Origin: RGIG6307 sp964424345
Lineage (GTDB): Bacteria; Bacillota; Clostridia; Lachnospirales; Lachnospiraceae
Assembly: GCA_964424345.1 (NCBI GenBank)
Contig: CAYRIK010000032.1
Coordinates: 1 to 22,573, forward strand
DNA length: 22,573 nt
Reading direction: 5' to 3'
Position 1 is the stretch's first letter; each line of letters starts with the position of its first letter. The position numbers and the translations under genes were made by a program. Shown piece after piece: positions 1 to 8,117 of the stretch. A model generated the notes under the pieces. That model saw only the letters and a program-made list of their open reading frames with translations. It was not told the origin of the DNA and ran no database searches.

Positions 1-1156
1 ACTTCATACAGAAATCTTAAAGAATCAGGAATTAAAAGATTTCTACGAAATGATGCCTGAAAAGTTCAATAACAAGACAAATGGTATCACACAGCGTAGA
101 TTCTTATTACATGGTAACCCATTACTTGCAAAATGGGTAACAGAGCATATTGGAAGTGAATGGATTACAGACCTTCCAAAGCTTGAAAAGCTCAAATTGT
201 ATGTAGATGATGAAAAAGCTCAGCATGAGTTTATGAACATCAAGTACCAGAATAAGGTTCGTCTTGCAAAATATATCTTAGAGCATAACGGTGTTGAAGT
301 TGACCCTCGTTCTATCTTTGACGTACAGGTTAAGAGACTTCATGAATACAAACGTCAGTTATTAAATATTTTACACGTTATGTATTTATACAACCAGTTA
401 AAGGATAATCCAAACATGGATTTCTATCCAAGAACATTTATCTTTGGTGCAAAGGCAGCAGCAGGCTACCATACAGCAAAACTTACAATTAAATTAATCA
501 ACTCTGTTGCAGATGTAATCAACAACGATCCATCTATCAATGGCAAGATTAAAGTAGTATTCATCGAAAACTATCGTGTATCTAATGCAGAATGGATTTT
601 CGCAGCAGCAGATGTTTCTGAACAGATTTCTACAGCTTCTAAAGAGGCTTCTGGTACAGGTAACATGAAGTTTATGTTAAACGGTGCTCCTACACTTGGT
701 ACTATGGACGGTGCTAACGTAGAAATCGTAGAAGAAGTTGGTGCAGAAAATGCATTTATCTTCGGTCTTAGCGCAGATGAAGTTATCGCTTACGAAAACT
801 ATGGTGGATATGATCCTAAGGAAATCTTCAACTTAGACGGAGATATCAGAAGAGTATTGATGCAGTTAATTAACGGCACATATTCTCCACAGGATCCTGA
901 ATTATTCAGACCATTATACAACAGCTTATTAGAAAGCGATGGCGGACGCAGAGCAGATACTTACTTTATCCTGAAAGACTTCAAGGCTTATGCAGCAGCA
1001 CAGGTAGAAGTAGAAAAGGCATATCGTGATGAAAAGCGTTGGGCTAAGATGGCAATGTTGAATACAGCTTCTTGCGGTAAGTTTACTTCCGACAGAACAA
1101 TCGAAGAATATGCAACAACAATTTGGAACTTAGACAAAGTTTATTTAAACAAATAA
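1..1156 (+). CDS. glgP: Glycogen/starch phosphorylase, C-terminal part (5' end outside window)
   Basis: Phosphorolysis of alpha-1,4-glucan to glucose-1-phosphate in the cytoplasm. The frame is open from base 2 with no start, so the gene enters from the left; about 384 residues are visible, roughly the C-terminal half of a family usually near 800-850 residues. The visible part begins LHTEILK, then shows the conserved NKTNGITQRR stretch, KRLHEYKRQ, and the PLP-attachment motif EASGTGNMK followed by MLNGA and MDGANVEI; the lysine of GNMK is the expected Schiff-base residue. The internal ATG at 50 is not the start: the conserved sequence runs upstream of it. Codons are those of a highly expressed gene (many AAC, TTC, GGT). 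Family identity is certain; whether it prefers glycogen or maltodextrin cannot be told from this part. Confidence 0.96.
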   Translation, partial: LHTEILKNQELKDFYEMMPEKFNNKTNGITQRRFLLHGNPLLAKWVTEHIGSEWITDLPKLEKLKLYVDDEKAQHEFMNIKYQNKVRLAKYILEHNGVEVDPRSIFDVQVKRLHEYKRQLLNILHVMYLYNQLKDNPNMDFYPRTFIFGAKAAAGYHTAKLTIKLINSVADVINNDPSINGKIKVVFIENYRVSNAEWIFAAADVSEQISTASKEASGTGNMKFMLNGAPTLGTMDGANVEIVEEVGAENAFIFGLSADEVIAYENYGGYDPKEIFNLDGDIRRVLMQLINGTYSPQDPELFRPLYNSLLESDGGRRADTYFILKDFKAYAAAQVEVEKAYRDEKRWAKMAMLNTASCGKFTSDRTIEEYATTIWNLDKVYLNK

Positions 1157-1170
1157 AATAGCTTACAAAG

Positions 1171-1207
1171 GTGCGTGTATGACATTTAGTCATGCATGCA
1201 CTTTTTT
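1171..1207 (+). terminator. Rho-independent terminator of glgP
   Basis: A 12-bp stem with two G-U pairs (GTGCGTGTATGA with TCATGCATGCAC) and a short loop is followed directly by six T. It starts 14 bases after the glgP stop codon. Confidence 0.85.
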
Positions 1208-1208
1208 C

Positions 1209-1237
1209 TTGCATAGCTGGAAAATATATCGTATAAT
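1209..1237 (+). promoter_or_regulatory. Probable sigma-A promoter of pyk
   Basis: TTGCAT (1209-1214), 17-base spacer, perfect TATAAT (1232-1237). Transcription would start near 1244 and leave a leader of about 145 bases before pyk. I see no recognised riboswitch in that leader. Confidence 0.6.
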
Positions 1238-1390
1238 TATCATGCGTGAATAGTTGCAATTTTCTATTTGCGTATGATGTTGATAAATAGCAGCATACTA
1301 AATTATCGCTGATTTTACTTGTAGATGCTTATAAAAGACAGGATAAGTCTTTGTAAGTAGTTGATTTTGCTTGAATAGAAAGGGAAAAAG

Positions 1391-2809
1391 ATGTTAAAGA
1401 AAACGAAAATTGTTTGTACAATGGGTCCAGTTTGTGAATATGATGATGTAGTAAGAGATTTGGTATTAAACGGCATGAATGTAGCTCGTTTTAATTTTTC
1501 ACATGGTGGCCATGAAGAACAGCTGGGACGTTTTGAACGTTTAGTAAGAATTCGTGAAGAATTAAATACTCCTGTTGCTGCTTTGATGGATACAAAGGGT
1601 CCAGAAATCAGACTTGGTGTTTTTGAAAACGGCAGAGAAGAATTAAAAGATGGTGCAAAGTTTGTTCTGACAGCCGATGAAGTTGTTGGTACAATCGACA
1701 GAGCAACAATCACTTATAAAAATTTAAAGAACGATGTAAAAAAAGGTTCTACTGTTTTAATCAATGATGGTTTGATTGAATTAGTAGTAGATGAAGTTTC
1801 TGGAAATGATATTATTTGTACAGTTGTACATGGCGGTGTTGTTTCTAATAAGAAGGGTATCAATGTACCAGGTGTAGAATTATCTATGCCATATTTAAGT
1901 GAAGTAGATACAAGTGATATTGTATTTGCAGCAGAAACAGGATTTGACTTTGTTGCAGCAAGCTTCGTTCGTACAGCAGAAGATGTAAAAGCTATTCGTG
2001 AGCTTTTAGATTCTAAAAACAGCAAGATGAAGATTATTGCAAAGATTGAAAATAGACAGGGTGTGGAAAACTTAGACGAAATTTTAGAGGCAGCAGATGG
2101 TATTATGGTTGCTCGTGGTGATATGGGTGTAGAAATTCCATTTGAAGAAGTTCCACATATCCAGAAGATGATGATTGCAAAAGCAAATGCAATGAGCAAG
2201 TTCGTTATTACAGCAACACAGATGTTAGAGTCTATGATTAACAATCCACGTCCTACAAGAGCTGAAGTAGCAGACGTTGCAAATGCAGTATATGACGGTA
2301 CAACAGCAGTTATGCTTTCTGGAGAAACAGCAGCAGGTAAGTACCCAGTTCAGACTGTAAATACAATGGCAAAGATCGTAAAAAGAGCAGAAAACGACAT
2401 GAATTATGCAGAAAGACTTGCACTTCGTGGTTTGAAGTCAACAGATGATCTTGCAACAGCAATCGCTTATGCAGCATGTACAACAGCAACAGAAATCAAT
2501 GCAGCAGCAATTATTTCTGTAACAATCACAGGAAGCACTTGTGAAAAACTTTCTGCATTAAGACCTGCTGTACCAGTAATCGGATGTTCTATGCACGAAG
2601 CAACATGCCGTAAGATGGCGCTTATGTGGGGTGTAGAATCTGTATATCTGGAAGAAAAGGCAACAGAAGAAGAATTATTCTCTGAAGCAGTAAGAGTAAG
2701 TAAGGAAGCTGGTTATGTAAAGAGCGGAGAACGCGTTGTTATCGTAGCTGGTGTTCCATTAGGTAAAGTTGGCAATACAAATATGATTCGTGTTGTCGAT
2801 GTAAAATAA
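1391..2809 (+). CDS. pyk: Pyruvate kinase
   Basis: Last step of glycolysis: phosphoenolpyruvate plus ADP to pyruvate plus ATP, cytoplasmic homotetramer. The 472 residues start KKTKIVCTMGP and show the family landmarks in order: NVARFNFSHG, MDTKGPEIRLG, the catalytic-lysine signature IIAKIENRQGVEN, VARGDMGVEIP (metal/PEP site) and TATQMLESM. It ends after the allosteric C domain (GERVVIVAGVPLG...MIRVVDVK), so it lacks the extra PEP-utiliser domain found on some Bacillus enzymes. The start is set by AGGG at 1381-1384, six bases before the ATG. It has its own promoter at 1209 and stands alone; no clear terminator follows it before the tRNA promoter. Confidence 0.97.
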   Translation: MLKKTKIVCTMGPVCEYDDVVRDLVLNGMNVARFNFSHGGHEEQLGRFERLVRIREELNTPVAALMDTKGPEIRLGVFENGREELKDGAKFVLTADEVVGTIDRATITYKNLKNDVKKGSTVLINDGLIELVVDEVSGNDIICTVVHGGVVSNKKGINVPGVELSMPYLSEVDTSDIVFAAETGFDFVAASFVRTAEDVKAIRELLDSKNSKMKIIAKIENRQGVENLDEILEAADGIMVARGDMGVEIPFEEVPHIQKMMIAKANAMSKFVITATQMLESMINNPRPTRAEVADVANAVYDGTTAVMLSGETAAGKYPVQTVNTMAKIVKRAENDMNYAERLALRGLKSTDDLATAIAYAACTTATEINAAAIISVTITGSTCEKLSALRPAVPVIGCSMHEATCRKMALMWGVESVYLEEKATEEELFSEAVRVSKEAGYVKSGERVVIVAGVPLGKVGNTNMIRVVDVK

Positions 2810-2839
2810 GTGATTCCCTTTCTGAAAAAGGATTTATAC

Positions 2840-2868
2840 TTGAAGCGGCAAACGGTTTGTGCTATCAT
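2840..2868 (+). promoter_or_regulatory. Probable promoter of the tRNA-Pro gene
   Basis: TTGAAG (2840-2845), 17-base spacer, TATCAT (2863-2868). It lies about 75 bases upstream of the mature tRNA 5' end, so a leader of roughly 70 bases would have to be removed. Confidence 0.5.
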
Positions 2869-2942
2869 TAACCGTGTTGCCAATTTGAGTAGCCATACAT
2901 CCGAAAAAGCGCTGTAAAATGCAGATGTTTAGGATGTAAAGT

Positions 2943-3016
2943 CGGCGTGTAGCTCAGCTTGGTAGAGCGCATCGTTCGGGACGATGAAGTCGCAGGTTCA
3001 AATCCTGTCACGCCGA
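2943..3016 (+). tRNA. tRNA-Pro (anticodon CGG)
   Basis: A full cloverleaf can be folded by eye. The acceptor stem is CGGCGTG with CACGCCG and discriminator A; the D arm is TAGCTCAGCTTGGTAGAGCGC. The anticodon stem is CATCG/CGATG with loop TTCGGGA, giving anticodon CGG, which reads proline codon CCG. The T arm is GCAGG-TTCAAAT-CCTGT. It is 74 bases long and the 3' CCA is not encoded. A C at position 1 of the acceptor is usual for bacterial proline tRNAs. Confidence 0.95.
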
Positions 3017-3025
3017 GTATTCTAA

Positions 3026-3070
3026 GCTTGAAAGCCAGTTATTGTAAAGCATGGTTTCAAGCCTTTTTTT
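3026..3070 (+). terminator. Terminator after tRNA-Pro
   Basis: GCTTGAAA (3026-3033) pairs with TTTCAAGC (3055-3062), with a roughly 20-base loop that can partly pair itself (CCA with TGG). Seven T follow at 3064-3070. Confidence 0.75.
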
Positions 3071-3125
3071 GAATATACTGGAAAATAAATGATTTTCGGT
3101 AGTTCGATGTTTTATTAGGAATGAG

Positions 3126-3183
3126 TAAATCCCTCATGAATGAGAGATTTAGAAGGCGAAGCGGACTTGTCCACTTGGATTTA
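3126..3183 (+). other. Possible structured RNA leader upstream of the guanylate-kinase-like gene
   Basis: TAAATCC (3126-3132) pairs perfectly with GGATTTA (3177-3183) and encloses two small hairpins: CTCA-TGAA-TGAG (3133-3144), and a stem of GGAC-TT-GTCC extended by AAG/CTT (3159-3176). The 5' strand can instead pair with GATTT at 3146-3150, so two mutually exclusive folds exist. A further 12-bp A/T-rich hairpin follows at 3193-3221. I do not recognise it as a known riboswitch class. Confidence 0.35.
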
Positions 3184-3248
3184 TTACAAAAAATTTTCAT
3201 TTTCTAATAAGAAATGAAAATAGATAAAAGGTTGCAAAGGATTATAAT

Positions 3249-3836
3249 ATGGGAAAATTAATAGTTCTGATGGGAAAAAGTGCAGCAGGGAAAGATACGA
3301 TTTTTAATGTTTTAAAAGAAGATAAAAGTCTTAATCTGAAATTGCTCGTTCCATATACAACAAGACCAAAACGTGCAGGAGAGGTAGATGGGGAAACTTA
3401 TCATTTTGTAACGGAAGAAGATTTTGCACGATTATCAGAGGCAGGTTGTGTCATAGAGTCTCGTTCTTATCATACGGTGCATGGAATATGGAGATATTTT
3501 ACAGTAGAAGATGCACAGATGAACTTAGAACAGGAAAATTATCTTTTGATTGGAACGTTAGAAGCATATGTGAGCATTGTAAAATATTTTGGTCAGGAAA
3601 AAGTGGTTCCTATTATGATTACATTAGATGATGGTGTTCGCTTAGAACGTGCATTGTGTCGAGAAAGAGAACAAAAACAGCCGAAGTATGAAGAAATGTG
3701 TCGCCGCTTTTTAGCAGACAGCGAAGACTATTCTAAAGAAAAGTTAGAAGCAGCAGGTGTTGAGCACATGTTTGAAAATAATGTATTAGAAGATACCGTT
3801 TTGGAAATTAGCGAATATATCAAACAGCAGATGTAA
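3249..3836 (+). CDS. gmk: Guanylate kinase-like nucleoside monophosphate kinase
   Basis: Predicted to phosphorylate GMP/dGMP to the diphosphate with ATP in the cytoplasm. The 195 residues show a P-loop near the N-terminus (GKSAAGKDT), the GMP-binding block TTRPKRAGEVDGETYHFV (canonical TTRxPRxGE-DG-YxFV), and the C-terminal lid region with RERE. The middle differs from textbook guanylate kinases: where FLE(W/Y)A-V-G-YYGT is expected it reads VIESRSYHTVHGIWRYFT, so nucleotide specificity may be altered. Start is supported by AAAGG at 3236-3240, eight bases before the ATG. It is the first gene of the operon, 54 bases upstream of holB, where Bacillus has tmk. An imperfect 8-bp hairpin (3844-3868) lies in the gap to holB. 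Family is sure, exact substrate less so; it may be a second copy beside a canonical gmk elsewhere. Confidence 0.82.
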   Translation: MGKLIVLMGKSAAGKDTIFNVLKEDKSLNLKLLVPYTTRPKRAGEVDGETYHFVTEEDFARLSEAGCVIESRSYHTVHGIWRYFTVEDAQMNLEQENYLLIGTLEAYVSIVKYFGQEKVVPIMITLDDGVRLERALCREREQKQPKYEEMCRRFLADSEDYSKEKLEAAGVEHMFENNVLEDTVLEISEYIKQQM

Positions 3837-3890
3837 GGTTGTGGCATATGTGAAAAGTTTACATGTGCTTTAACAGAAAGTGGAGAAAAC

Positions 3891-4886
3891 ATGTTGTCAT
3901 TTTCAAGTATGATTGGACAGGAGGCGGTAAAAGAACACCTCCAAAAAAGTTTACAAAGTGCCAAAATTTCTCATGCATATATTTTTTATGGGGAAAAGGG
4001 GAGCGGCAAAAAAAGTCTGGCAGAGCTTTTTGCACGTACATTGCAATGTGGCCAAGGAAAAACAGAACCATGTAATCAGTGTATAAGCTGCAAACAGGCA
4101 TTGCATTATAATCATCCGGATATTATTTATGTACAGCATGAAAAGCCAGCAATCATCAGTGTAGATGAAATTCGTAAACAGGTAAACAATAGTATCGGCA
4201 TTAAACCATACAGCAGCGACCACAAAGTTTATATTATAGATGAAGCTGAAAAAATGAATGTGCAGGCACAGAATGCATTGTTAAAAACATTAGAAGAACC
4301 CCCTTCTTATGCAGTTATCATATTGTTGACTTCTAATTTGGAGGCATTGCTTCAGACAATTCGAAGCAGATGTGTAACGTTGACGATGAAGCCAATATCA
4401 GATGTGCAGATTCAGCGTTATCTGATGAAAGAAGAAAAGCTTCCTGATTATAAAGCGGGTATTTGTGCTGCGTTTGCAAGAGGAAATGTAGGACGAGCAA
4501 AAGAACTGGCGACTAGTACAGAGTTTGAAGAACTCAAAGACGAAACATTGCAGCTTTTGCAGCAGCTTCCAGATAAGAGCCTGAGTGAGGTGGCAGCATT
4601 TGCTAAGACAAAAGCAGACAAAAATGCGAATACAGAAGCATTTTTAGAATTATTGCAAATGTGGTATCGTGACGTATTATTATATAAGGCAACAGGCAAT
4701 GCAAAGCAGTTGATATTTGGAGAAGAACTTTCCCATATCAAAAAAATGGCATTAAAGATTACATACGAAGGATTAAATCGTATGTTGGATTCTATAGAGC
4801 AAGCAAGAAACAGATTGGCATCTAATGTAAATGCAGAACTGACCTTAGAGTGGTTATTGCTTGTCGCACAAGAAATATGTGTATGA
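3891..4886 (+). CDS. holB: DNA polymerase III subunit delta' (clamp loader)
   Basis: Clamp-loader subunit that helps open and load the beta sliding clamp at primed sites. The 331 residues show the AAA+ layout: IGQE near residue 8, Walker A GEKGSGKKS (34-42), a four-cysteine zinc module (C53, C61, C64, C67), Walker B VYIIDEAE (113-120), the LLKTLEEPP segment, and the SRC motif (159-161) with its arginine. The Walker A looks intact, whereas many delta' proteins have a degraded one. That makes a DnaX-like reading worth considering, but the length and lack of a tau tail fit delta'. Start follows GGAG at 3882-3885. It sits between the kinase and ricT exactly as in other Firmicutes. Confidence 0.92.
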   Translation: MLSFSSMIGQEAVKEHLQKSLQSAKISHAYIFYGEKGSGKKSLAELFARTLQCGQGKTEPCNQCISCKQALHYNHPDIIYVQHEKPAIISVDEIRKQVNNSIGIKPYSSDHKVYIIDEAEKMNVQAQNALLKTLEEPPSYAVIILLTSNLEALLQTIRSRCVTLTMKPISDVQIQRYLMKEEKLPDYKAGICAAFARGNVGRAKELATSTEFEELKDETLQLLQQLPDKSLSEVAAFAKTKADKNANTEAFLELLQMWYRDVLLYKATGNAKQLIFGEELSHIKKMALKITYEGLNRMLDSIEQARNRLASNVNAELTLEWLLLVAQEICV

Positions 4887-4919
4887 TTTATAAAAAAAGA
4901 AAGAGTGAGGTAATAGATT

Positions 4920-6254
4920 TTGATTAAGGTAATTGGCGTAAGATTTCGCACAGCAGGTAAAATATATTTTTTTGATCCAGTAGATTATGAAATACAAAAA
5001 GGGGATCATGTTATTGTAGAAACAGCAAGAGGTATTGAGTTTGGTACAGTCGTAGGAAATATACGACATGTTTGTGATGATGAAATCGTTCAGCCGTTAA
5101 AACCTGTACTTCGTGTAGCAAGTGAAAGAGATATTGCACAGGAAGCAGATAATAAAAATCGTGAAAAAGAAGCATTCAAGCTGTGTCAGGAAAAAATTCG
5201 TGAACATGGTCTGGATATGAAATTGATTGATGCAGAATATACATTTGACAACAACAAAGTGTTGTTTTACTTTACATCTGATGGCAGAATCGATTTCCGA
5301 GAATTGGTAAAAGACCTTGCAGCAATCTTTAAGACACGTATTGAATTAAGACAGATTGGTGTAAGAGATGAAACAAAGATGGTAGGCGGTATTGGTATGT
5401 GCGGCAGACCATTGTGCTGTCATACACATTTATCTGATTTTGTTCCAGTATCTATTAAAATGGCAAAGGAACAAAACTTATCTTTAAATCCAACAAAAAT
5501 TTCAGGTGTATGCGGCAGATTGATGTGCTGCTTAAATCATGAAGAAGAAACATATGAAGAATTAAACAGAAACCTTCCTTTAGTAGGAGATAAAGTGACT
5601 TGCCCAGACGGTACACAAGGGGAAGTAATCAGTGTAAATGTACTTCGTCAGTTAGTAAAAGTAGTCGTAGAAAATGGAGATACAAAAGAAATCTGTGAGT
5701 ACAAAGCAGAAGATATTCGTTTTGTTCGTAAAGGTCATCGTCAGCAGAAGGCAGAGGTTTCTGAAGAAGAACTTCGTGCATTAGAGCTTATGGAAAAGCA
5801 AGATAAATTAGAAAAGCAGGAAGAAAATAAGCCACGAGAAGAACGCAGACCAAAACAGGAACGTTCTGACAGAGAAGAAAGACCAGAAAAGAGCGAACAT
5901 AAGAAAAAAGGGGAATATCAGGAACGCAGACCTCGTGAAGAACGTGGAGAATTTACAGAGAGAAGACCTCGACCAGAACGCAGAGAACGTTACCGCAAAG
6001 ATGTGGACAAGGAACAAACAGAAGTAAAGGCTGTAAAACCAGAGACTCCACTTGAAAATGCAGAAGATGCAAAGCCTCGTTTTGATAAGAAGCGTCGTTA
6101 TGAAAATAAAAATTACGATAATAAAGTAAAAAATAGAAACGAACAGGAAGTTGCTGCAGAAAATGGCGATGCTGTTCGCAAGAAAAATTACTACAACAAT
6201 CGCAACAGAAAATATAATCGTCCAGATTCCAAAAATCAGGAAGGAGAAAAATAA
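4920..6254 (+). CDS. ricT: RicT/YaaT-like PSP1-domain protein with long charged tail
   Basis: Homologue of Bacillus YaaT (RicT), part of the Ric complex that carries [4Fe-4S] clusters and promotes RNase Y-dependent mRNA maturation, which affects sporulation and competence. Start is TTG at 4920: an in-frame stop lies at 4914-4916, no ATG is available, and GAGG at 4907-4910 is well placed. The PSP1 core (residues 1 to about 270) holds the cysteine pairs MCGRPLCC (C161, C166, C167) and VCGRLMCC (C198, C203, C204), likely cluster ligands. Residues about 275-444 are an added tail: first E/K/R-rich with repeated PREER/RRPR units, then N/Y/K/R-rich. Bacillus YaaT is about 275 residues and lacks it. 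The tail looks disordered and basic, suggesting RNA contact (inference). Confidence 0.9.
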   Translation: MIKVIGVRFRTAGKIYFFDPVDYEIQKGDHVIVETARGIEFGTVVGNIRHVCDDEIVQPLKPVLRVASERDIAQEADNKNREKEAFKLCQEKIREHGLDMKLIDAEYTFDNNKVLFYFTSDGRIDFRELVKDLAAIFKTRIELRQIGVRDETKMVGGIGMCGRPLCCHTHLSDFVPVSIKMAKEQNLSLNPTKISGVCGRLMCCLNHEEETYEELNRNLPLVGDKVTCPDGTQGEVISVNVLRQLVKVVVENGDTKEICEYKAEDIRFVRKGHRQQKAEVSEEELRALELMEKQDKLEKQEENKPREERRPKQERSDREERPEKSEHKKKGEYQERRPREERGEFTERRPRPERRERYRKDVDKEQTEVKAVKPETPLENAEDAKPRFDKKRRYENKNYDNKVKNRNEQEVAAENGDAVRKKNYYNNRNRKYNRPDSKNQEGEK

Positions 6255-6257
6255 ATC

Positions 6258-6995
6258 ATGAAGCCTGATTTAAAGGAAAATGAACGATTGGATTGCTTAC
6301 AAAGAAATGGGTATCAAATTATCCAAAATCCGGAAAAGTTTTGCTTTGGTATGGATGCTGTATTATTAAGTGGATTTGCAAAAGCCAAAAAAGGAGAACA
6401 CGTTTTGGATATGGGAACCGGAACGGGGATTATTCCTATTTTAATGGAAGCAAAAACGGAAGCAGCACAGTTAACTGGTTTGGAAATTCAGTCTGAAAGT
6501 GCAGATATGGCACGCAGAAGTGTGTTGCTAAATGGCTTGCAGGATAAAATTAAGATTGTAGAAGGAGATATTAAAGAAGCTTCTGCAATATTTGGAGCAG
6601 CATCTTTTGATGTCGTTACTTGCAATCCTCCATATATGATTGGACAGCATGGTATTCAAAATCCAGATGCACCAAAAGCAATCGCACGACATGAAGTGCT
6701 TTGCACATTAGAAGATGTTATCAGTCAGGCAGCAAAATTGTGCAAGCCGGGCGGTCGTTTCTACATGGTACATAGACCATTTCGCTTGGCAGAAATTATT
6801 ACCCTTATGACACAGTATCGTTTAGAACCAAAACGTATGCAGCTTGTATATCCGTTTGTGGATAAAGAGCCAAATATGGTTCTGATTGAAGGGGTTCGAG
6901 GCGGAAAAAGCCGTATGACAGTAGAAAAACCATTGATTGTATACAAAGAACCGGGAGTGTATACTTCTGAAATTTATGATGTATATGGATATTAG
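6258..6995 (+). CDS. tRNA1(Val) (adenine37-N6)-methyltransferase-like protein (YabB/TrmN6 family)
   Basis: A Rossmann-fold SAM-dependent methyltransferase expected to modify an adenine of tRNA. The 245 residues carry the family N-terminal block (DCLQRNGYQIIQNPEKFCFGMDAV), the SAM-binding motif VLDMGTGTGIIP (49-60), LTGLEI (acidic residue for the ribose) and the catalytic NPPY (123-126) typical of N6-adenine methyltransferases. The start lies four bases after the ricT stop, with AAGGAG (6241-6246) inside the end of ricT, which argues for translational coupling. This is the position of yabB in Bacillus, upstream of rsmI. The exact tRNA target is inferred from family only. Confidence 0.85.
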   Translation: MKPDLKENERLDCLQRNGYQIIQNPEKFCFGMDAVLLSGFAKAKKGEHVLDMGTGTGIIPILMEAKTEAAQLTGLEIQSESADMARRSVLLNGLQDKIKIVEGDIKEASAIFGAASFDVVTCNPPYMIGQHGIQNPDAPKAIARHEVLCTLEDVISQAAKLCKPGGRFYMVHRPFRLAEIITLMTQYRLEPKRMQLVYPFVDKEPNMVLIEGVRGGKSRMTVEKPLIVYKEPGVYTSEIYDVYGY

Positions 6996-7026
6996 AAAAT
7001 AGAGTTTTGGAAAAGGAGAGTGTGGC

Positions 7027-7866
7027 ATGGCTGGAATGCTTTATTTGTGTGCAACACCGATTGGAAATTTAGGTGATATGACACCAAGAGTAATAGAAAC
7101 ATTGCGTCAGGTAGATGTAATTGCGGCGGAAGATACAAGAAATAGTATCAAGCTGTTAAATCATTTTGAAATCCATACGCCAATGACAAGTTATCATGAA
7201 TATAATAAAGTGGAAAAAGCACATCATCTGATTGCTAAAATGCAGGAAGGACAGGATGTAGCATTGATTACAGATGCAGGTACACCAGCTATTTCTGATC
7301 CGGGTGAGGTGTTAGTTGCAATGTGCCATGAAGCTGGTATTACAGTAACTTCTTTGCCAGGTCCAGCGGCATGTATCACTGCATTGACATTGTCAGGACT
7401 TAGTACACGCAGATTTTGTTTTGAGGGCTTTTTGCCAGCAGACAAAAAAGAAAAAGCGTTGGTGTTGGCAGACCTAAAAGAAGAAAGCCGTACAATGATA
7501 CTGTATGAAGCTCCACATCATTTGATAAAGACATTGGAAGAGCTGTATGCAACACTCGGAAATCGTCGCATTACTCTTTGTAGAGAGCTGACCAAAAAAT
7601 TTGAGACAATTCTTCCAACTACTTTGGAAGAAGCACTTGCAAAGTATGAAAAAGAAGAACCACGAGGAGAATATGTGCTTGTTGTAGAGGGAAAGAGCTT
7701 TGAACAGAAAAAAGAAGAAGCAATTCAATCTTGGGAAGAAATGAGCATTGAGCAGCATATGGCACACTATGAATCACAGGGTATGGATTCTAAAACTGCT
7801 ATGAAACAGGTTGCAAAAGATCGTGGCGTAAGCAAGAGAGATATTTATAATTATTTGAATAAATAA
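7027..7866 (+). CDS. rsmI: 16S rRNA (cytidine1402-2'-O)-methyltransferase
   Basis: Methylates the ribose of C1402 in the 30S decoding centre. The 279 residues contain LYLCATPIGNLGDMT at the N-terminus, AAEDTR (35-38 region) and the SAM-site loop LITDAGTPAISDPG (80-93), all diagnostic of the RsmI branch of the tetrapyrrole-methylase fold. A C-terminal helical segment (SIEQHMAHYES...SKRDIYNYL) is the usual RsmI tail. AAAGGAG (7012-7018) precedes the ATG by eight bases. It follows the TrmN6-like gene by 31 bases in the same operon, so two RNA methyltransferases are co-transcribed with ricT. Confidence 0.95.
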   Translation: MAGMLYLCATPIGNLGDMTPRVIETLRQVDVIAAEDTRNSIKLLNHFEIHTPMTSYHEYNKVEKAHHLIAKMQEGQDVALITDAGTPAISDPGEVLVAMCHEAGITVTSLPGPAACITALTLSGLSTRRFCFEGFLPADKKEKALVLADLKEESRTMILYEAPHHLIKTLEELYATLGNRRITLCRELTKKFETILPTTLEEALAKYEKEEPRGEYVLVVEGKSFEQKKEEAIQSWEEMSIEQHMAHYESQGMDSKTAMKQVAKDRGVSKRDIYNYLNK

Positions 7867-7883
7867 ATTTAGGAGAGCAAAAC

Positions 7884-8063
7884 ATGGCAGGAGGAAGTTG
7901 TGATAACTGCGTAAATTATATTTATGACGAGGATTATGAATATTATTATTGTGCAGTGAGTCTGGATGAAGACGATATGGTACGTTTCTTGAAAGGAACA
8001 ATGAAAGGCTGTCCGCATTTTAGTCTGGATGACGAATATGCGATTGTAAGAAAACAAAATTAA
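7884..8063 (+). CDS. Small four-cysteine acidic protein, DUF6472-like (59 aa)
   Basis: A 59-residue ORF starting MAGGSCDNCVNYIYDEDYEYYYC and ending FSLDDEYAIVRKQN. AGGAG at 7871-7875 is eight bases before the ATG, and the gene follows rsmI by 17 bases, so it is the last gene of the operon before the terminator at 8076. Cysteines are arranged C-x2-C-x12-C and then a later C followed by PHF, a likely zinc- or cluster-binding set. It is very acidic and tyrosine-rich. From memory it matches the small DUF6472 family common in Lachnospiraceae next to rsmI. Function is unknown. It is too short for a 60-residue ORF cut-off and is easily missed. Confidence 0.82.
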   Translation: MAGGSCDNCVNYIYDEDYEYYYCAVSLDEDDMVRFLKGTMKGCPHFSLDDEYAIVRKQN

Positions 8064-8075
8064 TGAGCATAAGAA

Positions 8076-8117
8076 CCGCTTCTTATCCGAAATGCAGGAT
8101 AAGGGGCGGACTTTTTT
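8076..8117 (+). terminator. Strong terminator ending the gmk-to-rsmI operon
   Basis: A 13-bp stem, CCGCTTCTTATCC with GGATAAGGGGCGG (two G-T pairs), loop GAAATGCA, then AC and six T (8112-8117). It separates the operon from spmA. Confidence 0.92.

Noticed and set aside
1714..2244. 176-codon open frame on the minus strand opposite pyk
   Set aside because: Low-complexity Ser/Ile-rich shadow of a strongly coding plus-strand gene, without ribosome site or promoter.
3193..3221. A/T hairpin as a terminator
   Set aside because: No T-run follows on the plus strand; a T-run exists only in the minus direction, where no gene ends.
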